A stretch of DNA of 64,000 nucleotides, from positions 310,001 through 374,000 of the forward strand of contig JALJCR010000003.1 in the NCBI GenBank assembly GCA_022953095.1. Reading direction: 5' to 3'. The notes beneath the pieces are model-generated. The model was not told where the DNA came from. It was given only the letters and a program-made list of their open reading frames with translations, and did no database searches. The DNA is from Qipengyuania sp. ABI-127-1 (lineage in GTDB: Bacteria; Pseudomonadota; Alphaproteobacteria; Sphingomonadales; Sphingomonadaceae). Positions 47,919 to 56,433 of the stretch are shown here, in pieces (positions within the stretch are counted from its first letter, which is position 1; each line of letters opens with the position of its first letter). The position numbers were made by a program, and so were the translations under genes.

Positions 47919-49238
47919 TTGGCCGGGTCACTCGCGCAATTGCTGGACCTCCTGCGTCACCACGGCGCGACCCGTATCTATGCAAAGCGCCTCGCACCGA
48001 ACGACAATTCAAAAAACCAGGTTTATCTTGGCGGCGACTTTTCCGCTCTCAACATCATCCCGCATGGCGAGATCTATAGCGATGATACTGACGTTGCCGG
48101 GGCTGTGCGCGACCGCGCCAAGGCACCTGTGGACTTTCACTGGGTGGACGGGGACAGCCTTCACCATGCGCCAAATACGGGCCTGATCCTTTATCCCAAA
48201 TATCCCGAAGTTCGCATGTCGGGTTTCCTTCTCGGCTGCAAAGCAGCACCTTCGGATATCATGCGGGTGAGGGATGAAGGCCGCGCGTTATTCTTTGGCA
48301 TCACGCGCACCGGTTCGGTCGTGGGCTATGCGGTATCTGCCGACGACCCGGTGGCGAGGGAGCTGGTCGCGCGCGAGTGGCCAATGGTCGGCGTCTTCCT
48401 TGAACTGCCTCTTTCACTAGATGATGCGAGGGACCCGCGCGAGCAGCTGCTTGTCGAGCTGCGCCGGATCTATCGGCTCAACTGGATCGCATCGCAGAAG
48501 CTGGCGGCTGACGGAAGCAAGGCTCCCTATGCTGCCCGCAACGGCGGTGGCTACACACTAGAAGCGGAACTCGGCGTTACGCCCAACGGCTATGCAGAGC
48601 CGGACTATCTGGGCTGGGAAGTGAAACAATATGGCGTGCGCGACTTCCTGTCCTTCAAGGCGAAGTCGCCGGTCACGCTGATGACGCCTGAGCCCACCGG
48701 AGGCATTTACCGCACAGAGGGTGTCGATGCGTTCATGCGGCGCTTCGGATATCCCGATCAGTCCGGGAAAGCGGACCGCATCAACTTTGGTGGCCGGTAC
48801 GACTGCCAGCGCACGCGCCATCTGCTGACTGGGCTACGTATGACGCTGTCGGGTTATGACGAGATGACCGGGAAGATCACCGATCTTGATGGTGAACTGG
48901 TTCTCATCAGCGACCGGGATGAAATAGCAGCGACCTGGAGCTTCAAGGGGATGATGGCCCACTGGAACCGCAAGCATGCGCAGGCCGCCTATGTGCCGTC
49001 ACTGTTCCGCACTCCGCCTCCTGAATACTGTTACGGCCCTAAGGTGCTGCTATGTGAGGAAACAGACTTCCTGATGTTTCTTCGGGCTTTTGCCAGAGGA
49101 CAGATCTACTACGATCCCGCCATCAAGCTGGTGAACGCGTCCACGATGGCACCTGAGATTAAGCGCCGAAGCCAGTTTCGCGTTTCGCACAACGATCTAA
49201 CCGGACTTTACAAGCGATCCGAAAAAGTCAGCCTGTAA
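47919..49238 (+). CDS. MvaI/BcnI-family restriction endonuclease
   Basis: 439 residues. The MvaI/BcnI motif is clear: GGGYTLEAELGV (Glu215) and PDYLGWEVKQYG with Asp229, Glu234-x-Lys236. MvaI (CCWGG) and BcnI (CCSGG) are the relatives; the exact target cannot be read. A TTG at 47919 touches the vsr stop; this start is uncertain but no ATG precedes the conserved part for a long way. Longer than MvaI (about 246 residues), with an N-terminal extension of about 180. Confidence 0.85.
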   Translation: MAGSLAQLLDLLRHHGATRIYAKRLAPNDNSKNQVYLGGDFSALNIIPHGEIYSDDTDVAGAVRDRAKAPVDFHWVDGDSLHHAPNTGLILYPKYPEVRMSGFLLGCKAAPSDIMRVRDEGRALFFGITRTGSVVGYAVSADDPVARELVAREWPMVGVFLELPLSLDDARDPREQLLVELRRIYRLNWIASQKLAADGSKAPYAARNGGGYTLEAELGVTPNGYAEPDYLGWEVKQYGVRDFLSFKAKSPVTLMTPEPTGGIYRTEGVDAFMRRFGYPDQSGKADRINFGGRYDCQRTRHLLTGLRMTLSGYDEMTGKITDLDGELVLISDRDEIAATWSFKGMMAHWNRKHAQAAYVPSLFRTPPPEYCYGPKVLLCEETDFLMFLRAFARGQIYYDPAIKLVNASTMAPEIKRRSQFRVSHNDLTGLYKRSEKVSL

Positions 49239-49512
49239 TCTTCGAATGCAATGGATAAGGGCATGTTAGCAGGGGGCATCCGAAAATCGAAAATGCCACT
49301 GATCAGGAGCCGCTCTACCGGATATTCTGACCCGACTTGACCTTCCCACGTGCGGCCTGAAAGCCGACAAAATCATGTTAGAAAAAAAATTCCGCCCGAC
49401 ATTGCGATGAATGGAGGCAGAAGAGAGCCGAGTTGAGTGAGACTCGTTTGGCATCCCCCCAAAACTGATTCCTATAAGCCCTGTTGCCTTATGAAAAAAT
49501 CATAGGGTCCGA

Positions 49513-49559
49513 CTTGTGCCCCACAAGACCGGCTAAGAACACCCACGGTTGGGACCGTG
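49513..49559. promoter_or_regulatory. Two adjacent inverted repeats upstream of the KfrA-like gene
   Basis: CTTGTG-CCC-CACAAG (49513-49527) and CACGGT-TGGG-ACCGTG (49544-49559), both perfect 6-bp arms. They stand 13-60 bp before the ATG at 49573. KfrA-type proteins repress their own gene, so these are operator candidates. The rest of the 334-bp gap 49239-49572 has an A/T-rich part near 49380-49390 but no gene that I can support. Confidence 0.45.
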
Positions 49560-49572
49560 CTGGGACTGTATC

Positions 49573-50265
49573 ATGGCAAGCAGGAAAGCGCCAACTTACG
49601 AAGTGGTGTGCGAGGAACTTGACCGTCACTTCGTGAAAACTCATCAGGTTCCGACCACCCGACAGTTGAAGACAGCGTGTGGCGGTAGTGGCAGTAACGA
49701 GACTTACCACGACTATATCGCTCGCTGGCGGGCGGACAGGGTAGAGCGGAGCGGTGCGCTCTCTACGCTGCTGTCCATCCGGAACCACGTAGACAGTTCA
49801 AAAAAGATGATGGACTTGCTGGTGGACACCTTGTCCCAGCAGCTCGCGATGTGCCCGGTTGATCTCAACGATGCATCTGTCGGGGCAGACGGTGGCGGAG
49901 ATGGGTCATCGGTAGAAGAGCCAGTTGGCCAGGATGACCGGAAAAGCGCTGATCAGGGTGCTATTCCGCCTACAGAACAAGATCGTCAGATCGAGATCGA
50001 CCGACTTGCAGCCAATGCAGCGCGAGCAAGCGAAGCAAGGTTTCACAGCGAAGAGATGCCCTTCGCACCCGAGCGGGCGTATCGTACCACTCCGGTCGAA
50101 ACGCCTGACCGAAATGGCGAGCCGAAATCGCCATTTTCTCCTGAAGAGAAAGACACCTCCCTCTCTCGCGCCGACACGGGCAGCCAGCAGGCTGCCCTAC
50201 CGCTCGGGGCGAACCAGTCCGGAACGGGCGAGAGGGAGACAAGACATGACGGGGGAGCAAGCTGA
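49573..50265 (+). CDS. KfrA-like DNA-binding protein
   Basis: 230 residues. The N-terminal 70 fit the KfrA N-terminal DNA-binding domain (VCEELDRHFVKTHQVPTTRQ, then GSGSNETYHDYIARW). The C-terminal part is acidic and low in complexity instead of the long coiled coil of plasmid KfrA. Start ATG 49573; a TTG at 49549 lies inside a palindrome and is less likely. Adjacent to the relaxase gene, as plasmid-maintenance and mobilization genes often are. Confidence 0.7.
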   Translation: MASRKAPTYEVVCEELDRHFVKTHQVPTTRQLKTACGGSGSNETYHDYIARWRADRVERSGALSTLLSIRNHVDSSKKMMDLLVDTLSQQLAMCPVDLNDASVGADGGGDGSSVEEPVGQDDRKSADQGAIPPTEQDRQIEIDRLAANAARASEARFHSEEMPFAPERAYRTTPVETPDRNGEPKSPFSPEEKDTSLSRADTGSQQAALPLGANQSGTGERETRHDGGAS

Positions 50266-50286
50266 TGCGCACTCCACCGTCATTAC

Positions 50287-50308
50287 GCGGCGGCCGTCAG
50301 GCCGCCGC
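50287..50308. terminator. GC-rich hairpin after the KfrA-like gene
   Basis: Perfect 9-bp stem GCGGCGGCC / GGCCGCCGC with GTCA loop, 21 bp after the stop. Could terminate the KfrA-like gene or be part of the transfer origin. No T-run. Confidence 0.45.
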
Positions 50309-50370
50309 TGCCCCGGGGCGCAACGCAAAAGGGGCAATTGCACGCCGGGCAACGCTCCGGCTGCGAACGG

Positions 50371-50393
50371 GGGGTAATAGGCACTATTACCCC
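50371..50393 (+). other. Candidate oriT hairpin
   Basis: GGGGTAATA-GGCAC-TATTACCCC, a perfect 9-bp inverted repeat, 62 bp before the relaxase start and followed by agagtgagtgtag. MobV origins have an inverted repeat close to the nick site and lie just upstream of mob, so this is a plausible oriT. Confidence 0.5.
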
Positions 50394-50454
50394 AGAGTGA
50401 GTGTAGGGCTAATTCCTGTCACTTATGACGACCTGTCTGGTGAACGCGTTCGCC

Positions 50455-52719
50455 ATGACTGAGAAACCCAATTACGCGATCATGCGGATCGGCAAGATCC
50501 ATACCCGCACCGTCCTCGATGCGGTCGAATGGCACAACACCCGCAAAGGCCCGGCGCGCGTAGTCGAGGGCCTTGGTCTGCCGGAAGAATGGGTGGACCG
50601 GAAAGGGTCGTATCGGAACCGTGCTGACGCCATTCTCGAAGAGGTTGGCGCCACTCATGACGAAGGAAAAATACTTGCCGTAGAGGTGATGGTCAGCACA
50701 TCGCCGGAGTGGTGGGACACCGCGACAGATGAGCAGAAGCGGGAATGGTGGTTGGCGCAGTACGCGTATGCCAAACATCTCTTTGGGCCTGGCTTGCTGG
50801 CCTTCACGCCTCATCTCGATGAGTCCTCGCCGCACGCGCAGTTCGTCGGTCTTCCGCTCTATCATGCGGTGGCGAAAACACGGGGCCGTAAGCCGAAGGA
50901 CCCCGAGAAATTGCGTAAGCGCCTCGAGGAAGAAGCGACGGGCAAGAAGATCTGGCGGCTGTCGCACGATGCCGTTTTCGGCGGGGGTCCCGAAGGCTTA
51001 GCTGCGCATCAGACGGCGTACCATAAATTCGTGGCGCATCTCGGACTTGCTCGAGGGCGCGACACCGTTGGCCTGGGAATCAAGCACATCCCCCTGAAGA
51101 GATATGCTGAGCTTCTCACGAAAATGGATCGCGATCTGCGACGACAGGCGGAGGAACTGGCGAATGAGCGCCAGATGCTGGCGCATTACGATCAGCAGCT
51201 GCGCGATGGCTTCGAAAAGCAGCGTTTGCAACGTGAAGAGCTCGAAAAAGATGAGCTGGAACTGTTTGCGAAGCAGAACAAGTTCGATGAACGCGAACGG
51301 CGGATAATCGCTGCCGAACAAGCAATAGCCGCGCAGCGCGAAGCGTTATCCCAGCAAGAAAATCGGATCCTAGAAAAAGAGAATTCCCTCGCGAAGGAAG
51401 AGGAAAACCTGGAGCGAAAAGCGAGATCTCACCAGCATGCTGTGGAGCGCCTAGAAGCCAGGCGATCGCTGCTCGAAACCGTCGCACAGAACCAGAGGAG
51501 CAAGGAAGACAGCCTTTCGAAACGGGAAAATCAGGCTCAAAGCCGCGAAGAAAGCATCGCCCGGCATGAGACAAAGCTTAACGAGAAGGCGGCTGTTGTA
51601 GACGCCAAGCACGGTGATGTGGAACGAACCCTCAGCCAGATCAGCGTCCTGACCGGTGTTTTCTCCGGTCGATTGGCGGTCACGTGGGATGAAGAAAAAC
51701 AGCCCGCACTGCATGGCGGTAGTGCGACGCCTGAGGAGCAGTCGGCGCTTTCATCGCCATGGCCACAGCTTCTTGGGACGGCGCTACGTCACGCCATGAG
51801 TATGACCACCTCCCGTAAGCGACTAGCGGACAGGATGCGGTCGATGCTCGCAAAGTTGAGGACGCGTCGAAACGCAGTGAGAACGACGGAATTGGGTGCC
51901 CATGCTGCGCAGGAGGCCGCAAGACAGCGCGCGCAGGACGCTGACCACCGGACAGCGATAGCCGAAAGGAAAGAGAGAGAGGCACAGAAGGCCGAAGAAG
52001 CTGCGATCAAAGCGCAGGAGAATGCTGGCGCGGATCGCCTTGCAGCCGATGCTCTGATCACACGTGCCGACGCCGTTTCGGCGCGTCTCAGTGACAAGCA
52101 GGCCGAGCTAGGAAAATTGGATGACGCGATTTCCATGAAGAAGGTGGATCTCGCTGACGTGGAAAATGCCATCGTCAGATCTCGGAGCGAACTCGATACC
52201 GTGCGCAGCGAAGGAGAATCGTTGCGCGAGGAGAATGTCGCACTGTCCGCCGGGAAGGCTGCTCTTCAATCCGAGGTCGATGGCCTCGAAAAACGACAGG
52301 CCAAGCTCGCGGCAGATCAGGCCGAGATCGATACAGAACGTGCCAATCTGGATTCAGAGAAGAAGAAGTGGGGTCGGTCAATGGAAGTCTGGCAGCGCGC
52401 TGCAGCGTCCGGTGCGGACATCGAGACGACCGAGCGAGGCACGGTCATCCGGATCAACGTTGGCGATGGGCAGCCCCGTCTGGCGGTCCCGGTAGAAGAT
52501 ATCGATCCCGCGGTGGTTAGCTTGGTGAGTCAACGCAATGCGCTTGTGAAGGCCATGACGGAAACCGGGGAGTTGGCAAGCAATCTGGACGAACGTCATC
52601 GCCAGCTCGCAGAACGTTTCCCTGAGCACGAGGCAGCGATCGAAGCGGACCGCGCAAAGGATCGCAAGAAGGTCGAGGAGGCGTGGTCGCGCATTGCTGG
52701 CGATGGCGAAGAGCGTTGA
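50455..52719 (+). CDS. MobV-type relaxase (Mob/Pre family)
   Basis: 754 residues. N-terminal relaxase motifs: HNTR at 27-30 (His27 is where MobM's catalytic histidine lies) and HLDESSPHAQ at 120-129. The canonical HxDExxPHxH ends in Gln here. From residue 220 on there is a long charged coiled coil with many Glu/Lys/Gln. ATG 50455 begins MTEKPNYAIMRIGKIHT; an earlier in-frame ATG (50425) is possible. Nicks oriT and leads DNA into the recipient when a helper system is present. Confidence 0.88.
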   Translation: MTEKPNYAIMRIGKIHTRTVLDAVEWHNTRKGPARVVEGLGLPEEWVDRKGSYRNRADAILEEVGATHDEGKILAVEVMVSTSPEWWDTATDEQKREWWLAQYAYAKHLFGPGLLAFTPHLDESSPHAQFVGLPLYHAVAKTRGRKPKDPEKLRKRLEEEATGKKIWRLSHDAVFGGGPEGLAAHQTAYHKFVAHLGLARGRDTVGLGIKHIPLKRYAELLTKMDRDLRRQAEELANERQMLAHYDQQLRDGFEKQRLQREELEKDELELFAKQNKFDERERRIIAAEQAIAAQREALSQQENRILEKENSLAKEEENLERKARSHQHAVERLEARRSLLETVAQNQRSKEDSLSKRENQAQSREESIARHETKLNEKAAVVDAKHGDVERTLSQISVLTGVFSGRLAVTWDEEKQPALHGGSATPEEQSALSSPWPQLLGTALRHAMSMTTSRKRLADRMRSMLAKLRTRRNAVRTTELGAHAAQEAARQRAQDADHRTAIAERKEREAQKAEEAAIKAQENAGADRLAADALITRADAVSARLSDKQAELGKLDDAISMKKVDLADVENAIVRSRSELDTVRSEGESLREENVALSAGKAALQSEVDGLEKRQAKLAADQAEIDTERANLDSEKKKWGRSMEVWQRAAASGADIETTERGTVIRINVGDGQPRLAVPVEDIDPAVVSLVSQRNALVKAMTETGELASNLDERHRQLAERFPEHEAAIEADRAKDRKKVEEAWSRIAGDGEER

Positions 52720-52770
52720 TCGCATTTGTCGAACGCGTTCGGTCAGGATCGAAATGCTGTACGCTTGACC

Positions 52771-52802
52771 TTCTCACATAGTGGGCTACACACCTTCTCA
52801 CA
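52771..52802 (+). other. Two TTCTCACA motifs near attR
   Basis: Octamers at 52771-52778 and 52795-52802, spaced 24 bp, with ACC before each. The same octamer is doubled near attL (12-bp spacing). Possible integrase/excisionase arm sites. Confidence 0.4.
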
Positions 52803-52848
52803 GACCAGAAAACCCAAGGTTTCCTGCGGCTTTCAGAGGTGCGGTGTT

Positions 52849-52876
52849 GAGGGTTGGAATCCCTTCACCCGCTCCA
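52849..52876. other. attR, imperfect copy of tRNA-Gly 3' end
   Basis: Matches the last 28 bases of tRNA-Gly with two differences, both in the T-loop region (gggttggaatccc in place of gggttcgattccc). The last 17 bases are identical. Right boundary of the element. Confidence 0.75.
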
Positions 52877-52911
52877 ATCGTGCCGTTGCTTTCGATCGCT
52901 AGCGGGGGGCT

Positions 52912-53964
52912 ATGCGCGACAGGATCGATACCTTCTACATGGCCGATCTCTATGGCGAGTTGCAGCTTTCGCCGATGGCGGAGAGCCGTAGCTGGCATGC
53001 CCCCGTCCCCGGTTTGCTGCTGGTTACGATCGCCGCTTTGGCGGCGTTGTGGCTGAGCGACCATTATGGCGCGCCGCAGATCCTGCTGGGGCTTCTGCTC
53101 GGCTTTGCCCTGAACTTCGCAAGTGCCGACGAACGGCTCAGGCCCGGGCTCGACATGGCTTCGCAGACTTTGCTGCGCGTCGGGATCGTCCTGCTGGGCC
53201 TGCGGGTCACCTTCGGCGAGATCGCCGCACTGGGGCTGATCCCCTTCCTGGGCCTCGTGGCGATCATGGCGGCGGTGATCGGGGCGGGGATGGTTGCGGC
53301 GCGCTGTGCCCGGCTCGATCTCCGGTTCGGGCTTCTCGCGGGCGGCGCGACGGCTATCTGTGGCGTCTCGGCCGCGCTCGCGCTGTGGAGCATCATCGGG
53401 TCGAAAAGGGTGAGCCAGGAGGGCTTTGCCATCACCGTGCTCGGCGTTACGCTGGCTAGCGCGCTCGCTCTGGCGACCTATCCCGCGCTCGCCGCCATGC
53501 TCGGTTTGACCGACACGCAGGCCGGATTTCTCATCGGTGCCTCGATCCATGACGTGGCGCAGGCCATCGGCGGCGGTTTCGCAGTATCCGACAAGGCTGG
53601 CGAGGTGGCGACGGTGGTGAAACTGTCGCGCGTCACGCTGCTGGTCCCGCTGCTGCTGCTCGTCGCACTGTTTCTCGGGCGGCAGGGCGGGGGTAGCCGG
53701 TTCTCGCTGCGGCAGGGCGTGCCCTGGTTCATCGCGGCTTTTGTAGCTGTGGTCGCACTCAACAGCTTCGTCCAAATTCCCGCTGCGGTGGAGAAGGCGG
53801 GTGCTTCGACCGCAAGCTTCTTTCTGCTGCTCGCGGTGACGGCGGCAGCGATCAAGGCCGATCTTTCCGGCATTCTGTCGCATGGCTGGAAAGCCTTCGT
53901 GCCCGTCGCGGCGTCCACCTTGACTGCCTTCGCCCTCGCGCTCAGCGTGGCGTGGGCGCTCTGA
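52912..53964 (+). CDS. YeiH/UPF0324-family membrane protein
   Basis: 350 residues, about ten membrane segments. LLGLLLGFALNFASADERLRPG, GIVLLGLRVTFGEIA and GASIHDVAQAIGGGF match the YeiH family of putative sulfate or anion exporters. The start is 36 bp after attR, so the original promoter region now includes element ends. A later ATG (52939, MADLYGEL) may be the true start. Confidence 0.85.
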   Translation: MRDRIDTFYMADLYGELQLSPMAESRSWHAPVPGLLLVTIAALAALWLSDHYGAPQILLGLLLGFALNFASADERLRPGLDMASQTLLRVGIVLLGLRVTFGEIAALGLIPFLGLVAIMAAVIGAGMVAARCARLDLRFGLLAGGATAICGVSAALALWSIIGSKRVSQEGFAITVLGVTLASALALATYPALAAMLGLTDTQAGFLIGASIHDVAQAIGGGFAVSDKAGEVATVVKLSRVTLLVPLLLLVALFLGRQGGGSRFSLRQGVPWFIAAFVAVVALNSFVQIPAAVEKAGASTASFFLLLAVTAAAIKADLSGILSHGWKAFVPVAASTLTAFALALSVAWAL

Positions 53965-53986
53965 TCAACTTACAGGATCATCTGCC

Positions 53987-54238
53987 ATGTCGATTTTTAC
54001 CGACCACCCGCATTCGATCGGCGAGAGCTATTTCGAGCATTTCGTCAGCGCATCGCGTTTCGGTGCGAAGTTGATCGGTGCCGGCCTCGCCTGCATCGTC
54101 CACGGGGTGTTCCCCTTCTGGTGCAAGACGACCGGCAGCAAAGCGGTCAAGCAATTGTCGGCCGATATGATTCACGGGCGTGAGAAGTTCGGCCCCGGCG
54201 ACCGGCGCCAGGGCGAACAGCGCGACTGGTGCATTTAG
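53987..54238 (+). CDS. DUF6356 protein
   Basis: 83 residues: MSIFTDHPHSIGESYFEHF at the N-terminus, a membrane-like helix (LIGAGLACIVHGVFPFWCKTT) and a positively charged tail. These are typical of DUF6356 proteins of Sphingomonadales. Unknown function. Follows the YeiH gene by 22 bp, probably cotranscribed. Confidence 0.75.
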   Translation: MSIFTDHPHSIGESYFEHFVSASRFGAKLIGAGLACIVHGVFPFWCKTTGSKAVKQLSADMIHGREKFGPGDRRQGEQRDWCI

Positions 54239-54247
54239 CGGTCATCG

Positions 54248-54367
54248 ATGCGCTACCGCTTCGCTACTTGAGCGCGGGCGTCGGTTTTTCGGTGCGCTAT
54301 CGCTTCGCTATTTGAGCGCGGGCGTCGGTTTTTCGGTGCGCTATCGCTTCGCTATTTGAGCGCGGGC
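54248..54367. repeat. 44-bp tandem repeat, 2.7 copies
   Basis: Units at 54248-54291, 54292-54335 and 54336-54367 (partial), almost identical. Each unit has a GCGCT...AGCGC arm pair followed by gggcgtcggtttttcg, a stem-plus-T-run layout. It lies between the convergent DUF6356 and SDR genes and stops 1 bp before the SDR stop codon. Confidence 0.9.
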
Positions 54368-54368
54368 A

Positions 54369-55163
54369 CTATTTCGGCGGCATCCGGATTGCGCCATCCA
54401 GCCGGAACTGGTGCCCGTTAATGTAGCTGTTGCGCGCAATTTCGCAGATGAGGGAGGCGAATTCTTCGGGGTGGCCCAGCCGCTTGGGGAAGGGGACAGA
54501 CGCGTTGAGCTGATCCCACATCTGCGGGTTGCGATCCTTCATGCCCAGCATCAACGGCGTGGCGAAAATGCCCGGCATGACCGAATTCACGCGAATGCCG
54601 ATGTCCATGAGATCGCGCGCCATGGGCAGGACGAGTCCATTTACCCCCGCCTTGCAGCTCCCGTAAATGACCTGGCCGATCTGCCCGTCCTGCGCCGCCA
54701 CGCTGGCGGTAAGCGTGATGCAGCCGCGTTCGCCGTCTTCGTTGAGCGGTTCGGCATTGGCCATGCCGAGCGCCGAGTGGCTGGCGACGCGATAGGATGA
54801 GACGAGAATCCCCTCCGCGCCGAAAGCGTAATCCTCCGTCGCCAGGCGTTTGTAGCGCCCGTTTTCCTTGTCCCAGCCCAGCGTCTTCCCGCGGCGGCTG
54901 GCCATCGCGCAATGGACCGTCACGCGCTCCTGCCCGTGGGCTGCGCGGGCTTTGTCGAACCCTGCGACCACCGATTGTTCGTCGGTGATGTCGACGCGCG
55001 CGAATGTGCCGCCGATGGCCTTTGCATGGGCTTCGCCGGCCTCTTCGTCGATATCGAAAATCGTGACCTTGAGGCCCGCCTCGGCCAGCGCTTCGGCGCT
55101 CGCCTTGCCCAATCCCGATGCGCCGCCGGTGACCACCGCAGCCATGCCTTGCGTGAATTCCAT
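54369..55163 (-). CDS. Short-chain dehydrogenase/reductase
   Basis: 264 residues. NAD(P) motif TGGASGLG near residue 13-20, FDIDEEAG suggesting NAD preference, catalytic Ser (ITLTASVAAQ) and YGSCKAG (Tyr-x3-Lys). Substrate unknown. Start ATG 55163 begins MEFTQGMAAVVTGGASG. Its 3' end borders the 44-bp tandem repeat. Confidence 0.9.
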   Translation of the reverse strand: MEFTQGMAAVVTGGASGLGKASAEALAEAGLKVTIFDIDEEAGEAHAKAIGGTFARVDITDEQSVVAGFDKARAAHGQERVTVHCAMASRRGKTLGWDKENGRYKRLATEDYAFGAEGILVSSYRVASHSALGMANAEPLNEDGERGCITLTASVAAQDGQIGQVIYGSCKAGVNGLVLPMARDLMDIGIRVNSVMPGIFATPLMLGMKDRNPQMWDQLNASVPFPKRLGHPEEFASLICEIARNSYINGHQFRLDGAIRMPPK

Positions 55164-55240
55164 ATCCGCTCTCCCCTGTGTTTCTCGCGCCAGCGTGCTA
55201 TCGCAGGTGTCCGGGCATGAGAAGGGGAACCGGTCGCGCC

Positions 55241-55804
55241 ATGACATCGCTATTGTTCGCCATGGTCGCCAGCTTTCTTGCCGCCACCGGCGCGCGCGAT
55301 CAATTGCTCGTCGCGCGCCTGTCGGCCGCGCTCGGCCCTTCGACGGCCCTACTCGCCATTGCTCTGGCCAGTTCCGCGATCACGGCGGGCCTTGCCGCAT
55401 GGTTCGGCGCACGGCTGGCGCAGACGATGTCCGAAAATGCAGCGACCATGTTCGTGGCGATTGCCCTGCTGCTGGCCGCGTTCGAATGCGCCTGGCCGAA
55501 CCGCGAAAAGGCACCCAAGGAGCCCACACGCTCGCTCGGCGCCATCGCCATCGTGCTGTTCGCGCGGCAACTGACCGATGCCTCGCGCTTCCTCATCGCG
55601 GCTTTCGCGGTCGTCTTCGCGTCATGGCCCTTGACGGGCTTCGGCGGGGCACTTGGCGGCGGGGCGGCGGTTGCGATCGGCTGGGCCATGAATTCGGCAT
55701 TGGAACAGCGTCTACCACTGCGGGCCATCCGGATCGGCCTGGCGCTGGCGCTGTTCGTGCTTGCATCGATTACCGGGCTTACCGCGCGGGGAATAATCGC
55801 CTAA
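55241..55804 (+). CDS. Small multi-pass membrane protein, possibly GDT1/UPF0016-like
   Basis: 187 residues with six hydrophobic segments. TGARDQLLVARL in the first part recalls the E-x-G-D-K motif of the GDT1/TMEM165 manganese/calcium exchangers, but it is degenerate. The assignment is weak. The start could be the ATG at 55217; 55241 begins the first helix. Confidence 0.6.
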   Translation: MTSLLFAMVASFLAATGARDQLLVARLSAALGPSTALLAIALASSAITAGLAAWFGARLAQTMSENAATMFVAIALLLAAFECAWPNREKAPKEPTRSLGAIAIVLFARQLTDASRFLIAAFAVVFASWPLTGFGGALGGGAAVAIGWAMNSALEQRLPLRAIRIGLALALFVLASITGLTARGIIA

Positions 55805-55896
55805 ATCGATCACTGCGACCTGCCATAGCCGTGAAACCTTACGCCGTGACCTTCGTTAGTGTGTTGAGTAACCAAATAACGGAAAGGGGTAATTTC

Positions 55897-56358
55897 ATGG
55901 CCGAAGTCGGTGACAATTCGAAAGCCGGTCTCGTGAGCGCACTTAACGGCGCCTTGGCGGATACGGTAGCACTCTATTTCAAGACGAAAAACTTCCACTG
56001 GCACGTGGCCGGGCCGCGGTTCCGCGATCTTCACGTGCTGTTCGACGAGCAGGCCGCCCAACTGATCGGCATGGTCGACGATCTCGGGGAGCGCGTCCGC
56101 AAAAACGATGAATTCACCCTGACTTCGATCGGGAGCGTCCAGAAACAGACGCGGATCGAGGATCAGGACGATGTGACGCTCACGGCCGATGCGATGGTCG
56201 TCGAACTGCGTGACGACAACAAGAAGCTGCATCAGCGTCTGGGCGAGGTAAAGGATGCCGCCGAAGAGGCCGGAGACAACGCCACCAGCGGTATCGTCGA
56301 TGACTGGATCGACCAGTGCGAGGAACGCATCTGGTTCCTCAACCAGACCAGCAAATAA
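55897..56358 (+). CDS. dps: Dps-family DNA-binding ferritin-like protein
   Basis: 153 residues. The ferroxidase segment NFHWHVAGPRFRDLHVLFDEQ with its His, Asp and Glu is intact, and DDLGERVRKND follows. Protects DNA and stores iron in starvation or oxidative stress. A strong GGAAAGGGG site precedes the ATG. Confidence 0.93.
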   Translation: MAEVGDNSKAGLVSALNGALADTVALYFKTKNFHWHVAGPRFRDLHVLFDEQAAQLIGMVDDLGERVRKNDEFTLTSIGSVQKQTRIEDQDDVTLTADAMVVELRDDNKKLHQRLGEVKDAAEEAGDNATSGIVDDWIDQCEERIWFLNQTSK

Positions 56359-56433
56359 ACCCATCGCCATGCGAATGCGCATCGGGGCCGCCTTTCCCCT
56401 TGGGGATGGGCGGCCTTGGTGTATCAGGTAGCC

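Larger units (their letters stand above)
31276..52876. mobile_element. Putative integrative mobilizable element in tRNA-Gly
   Basis: About 21.6 kb bounded by a tRNA 3'-end repeat. Holds a tyrosine integrase at the left end, a MobV-type relaxase and a KfrA-like protein at the right end, and defence or nucleic-acid genes between. No VirB/TraG-type genes, no replication protein and no excisionase were recognised, so it should need a helper plasmid or ICE for transfer. The cargo looks less GC-rich than the flanking chromosome by eye. Confidence 0.8.

Noticed and set aside
31276-52876. Conjugative element with its own secretion system
   Set aside because: No VirB4, TraG/VirD4 or other transfer genes seen; only a relaxase.
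53987-54238. Toxin or antitoxin gene
   Set aside because: Sequence fits DUF6356 and there is no partner gene.
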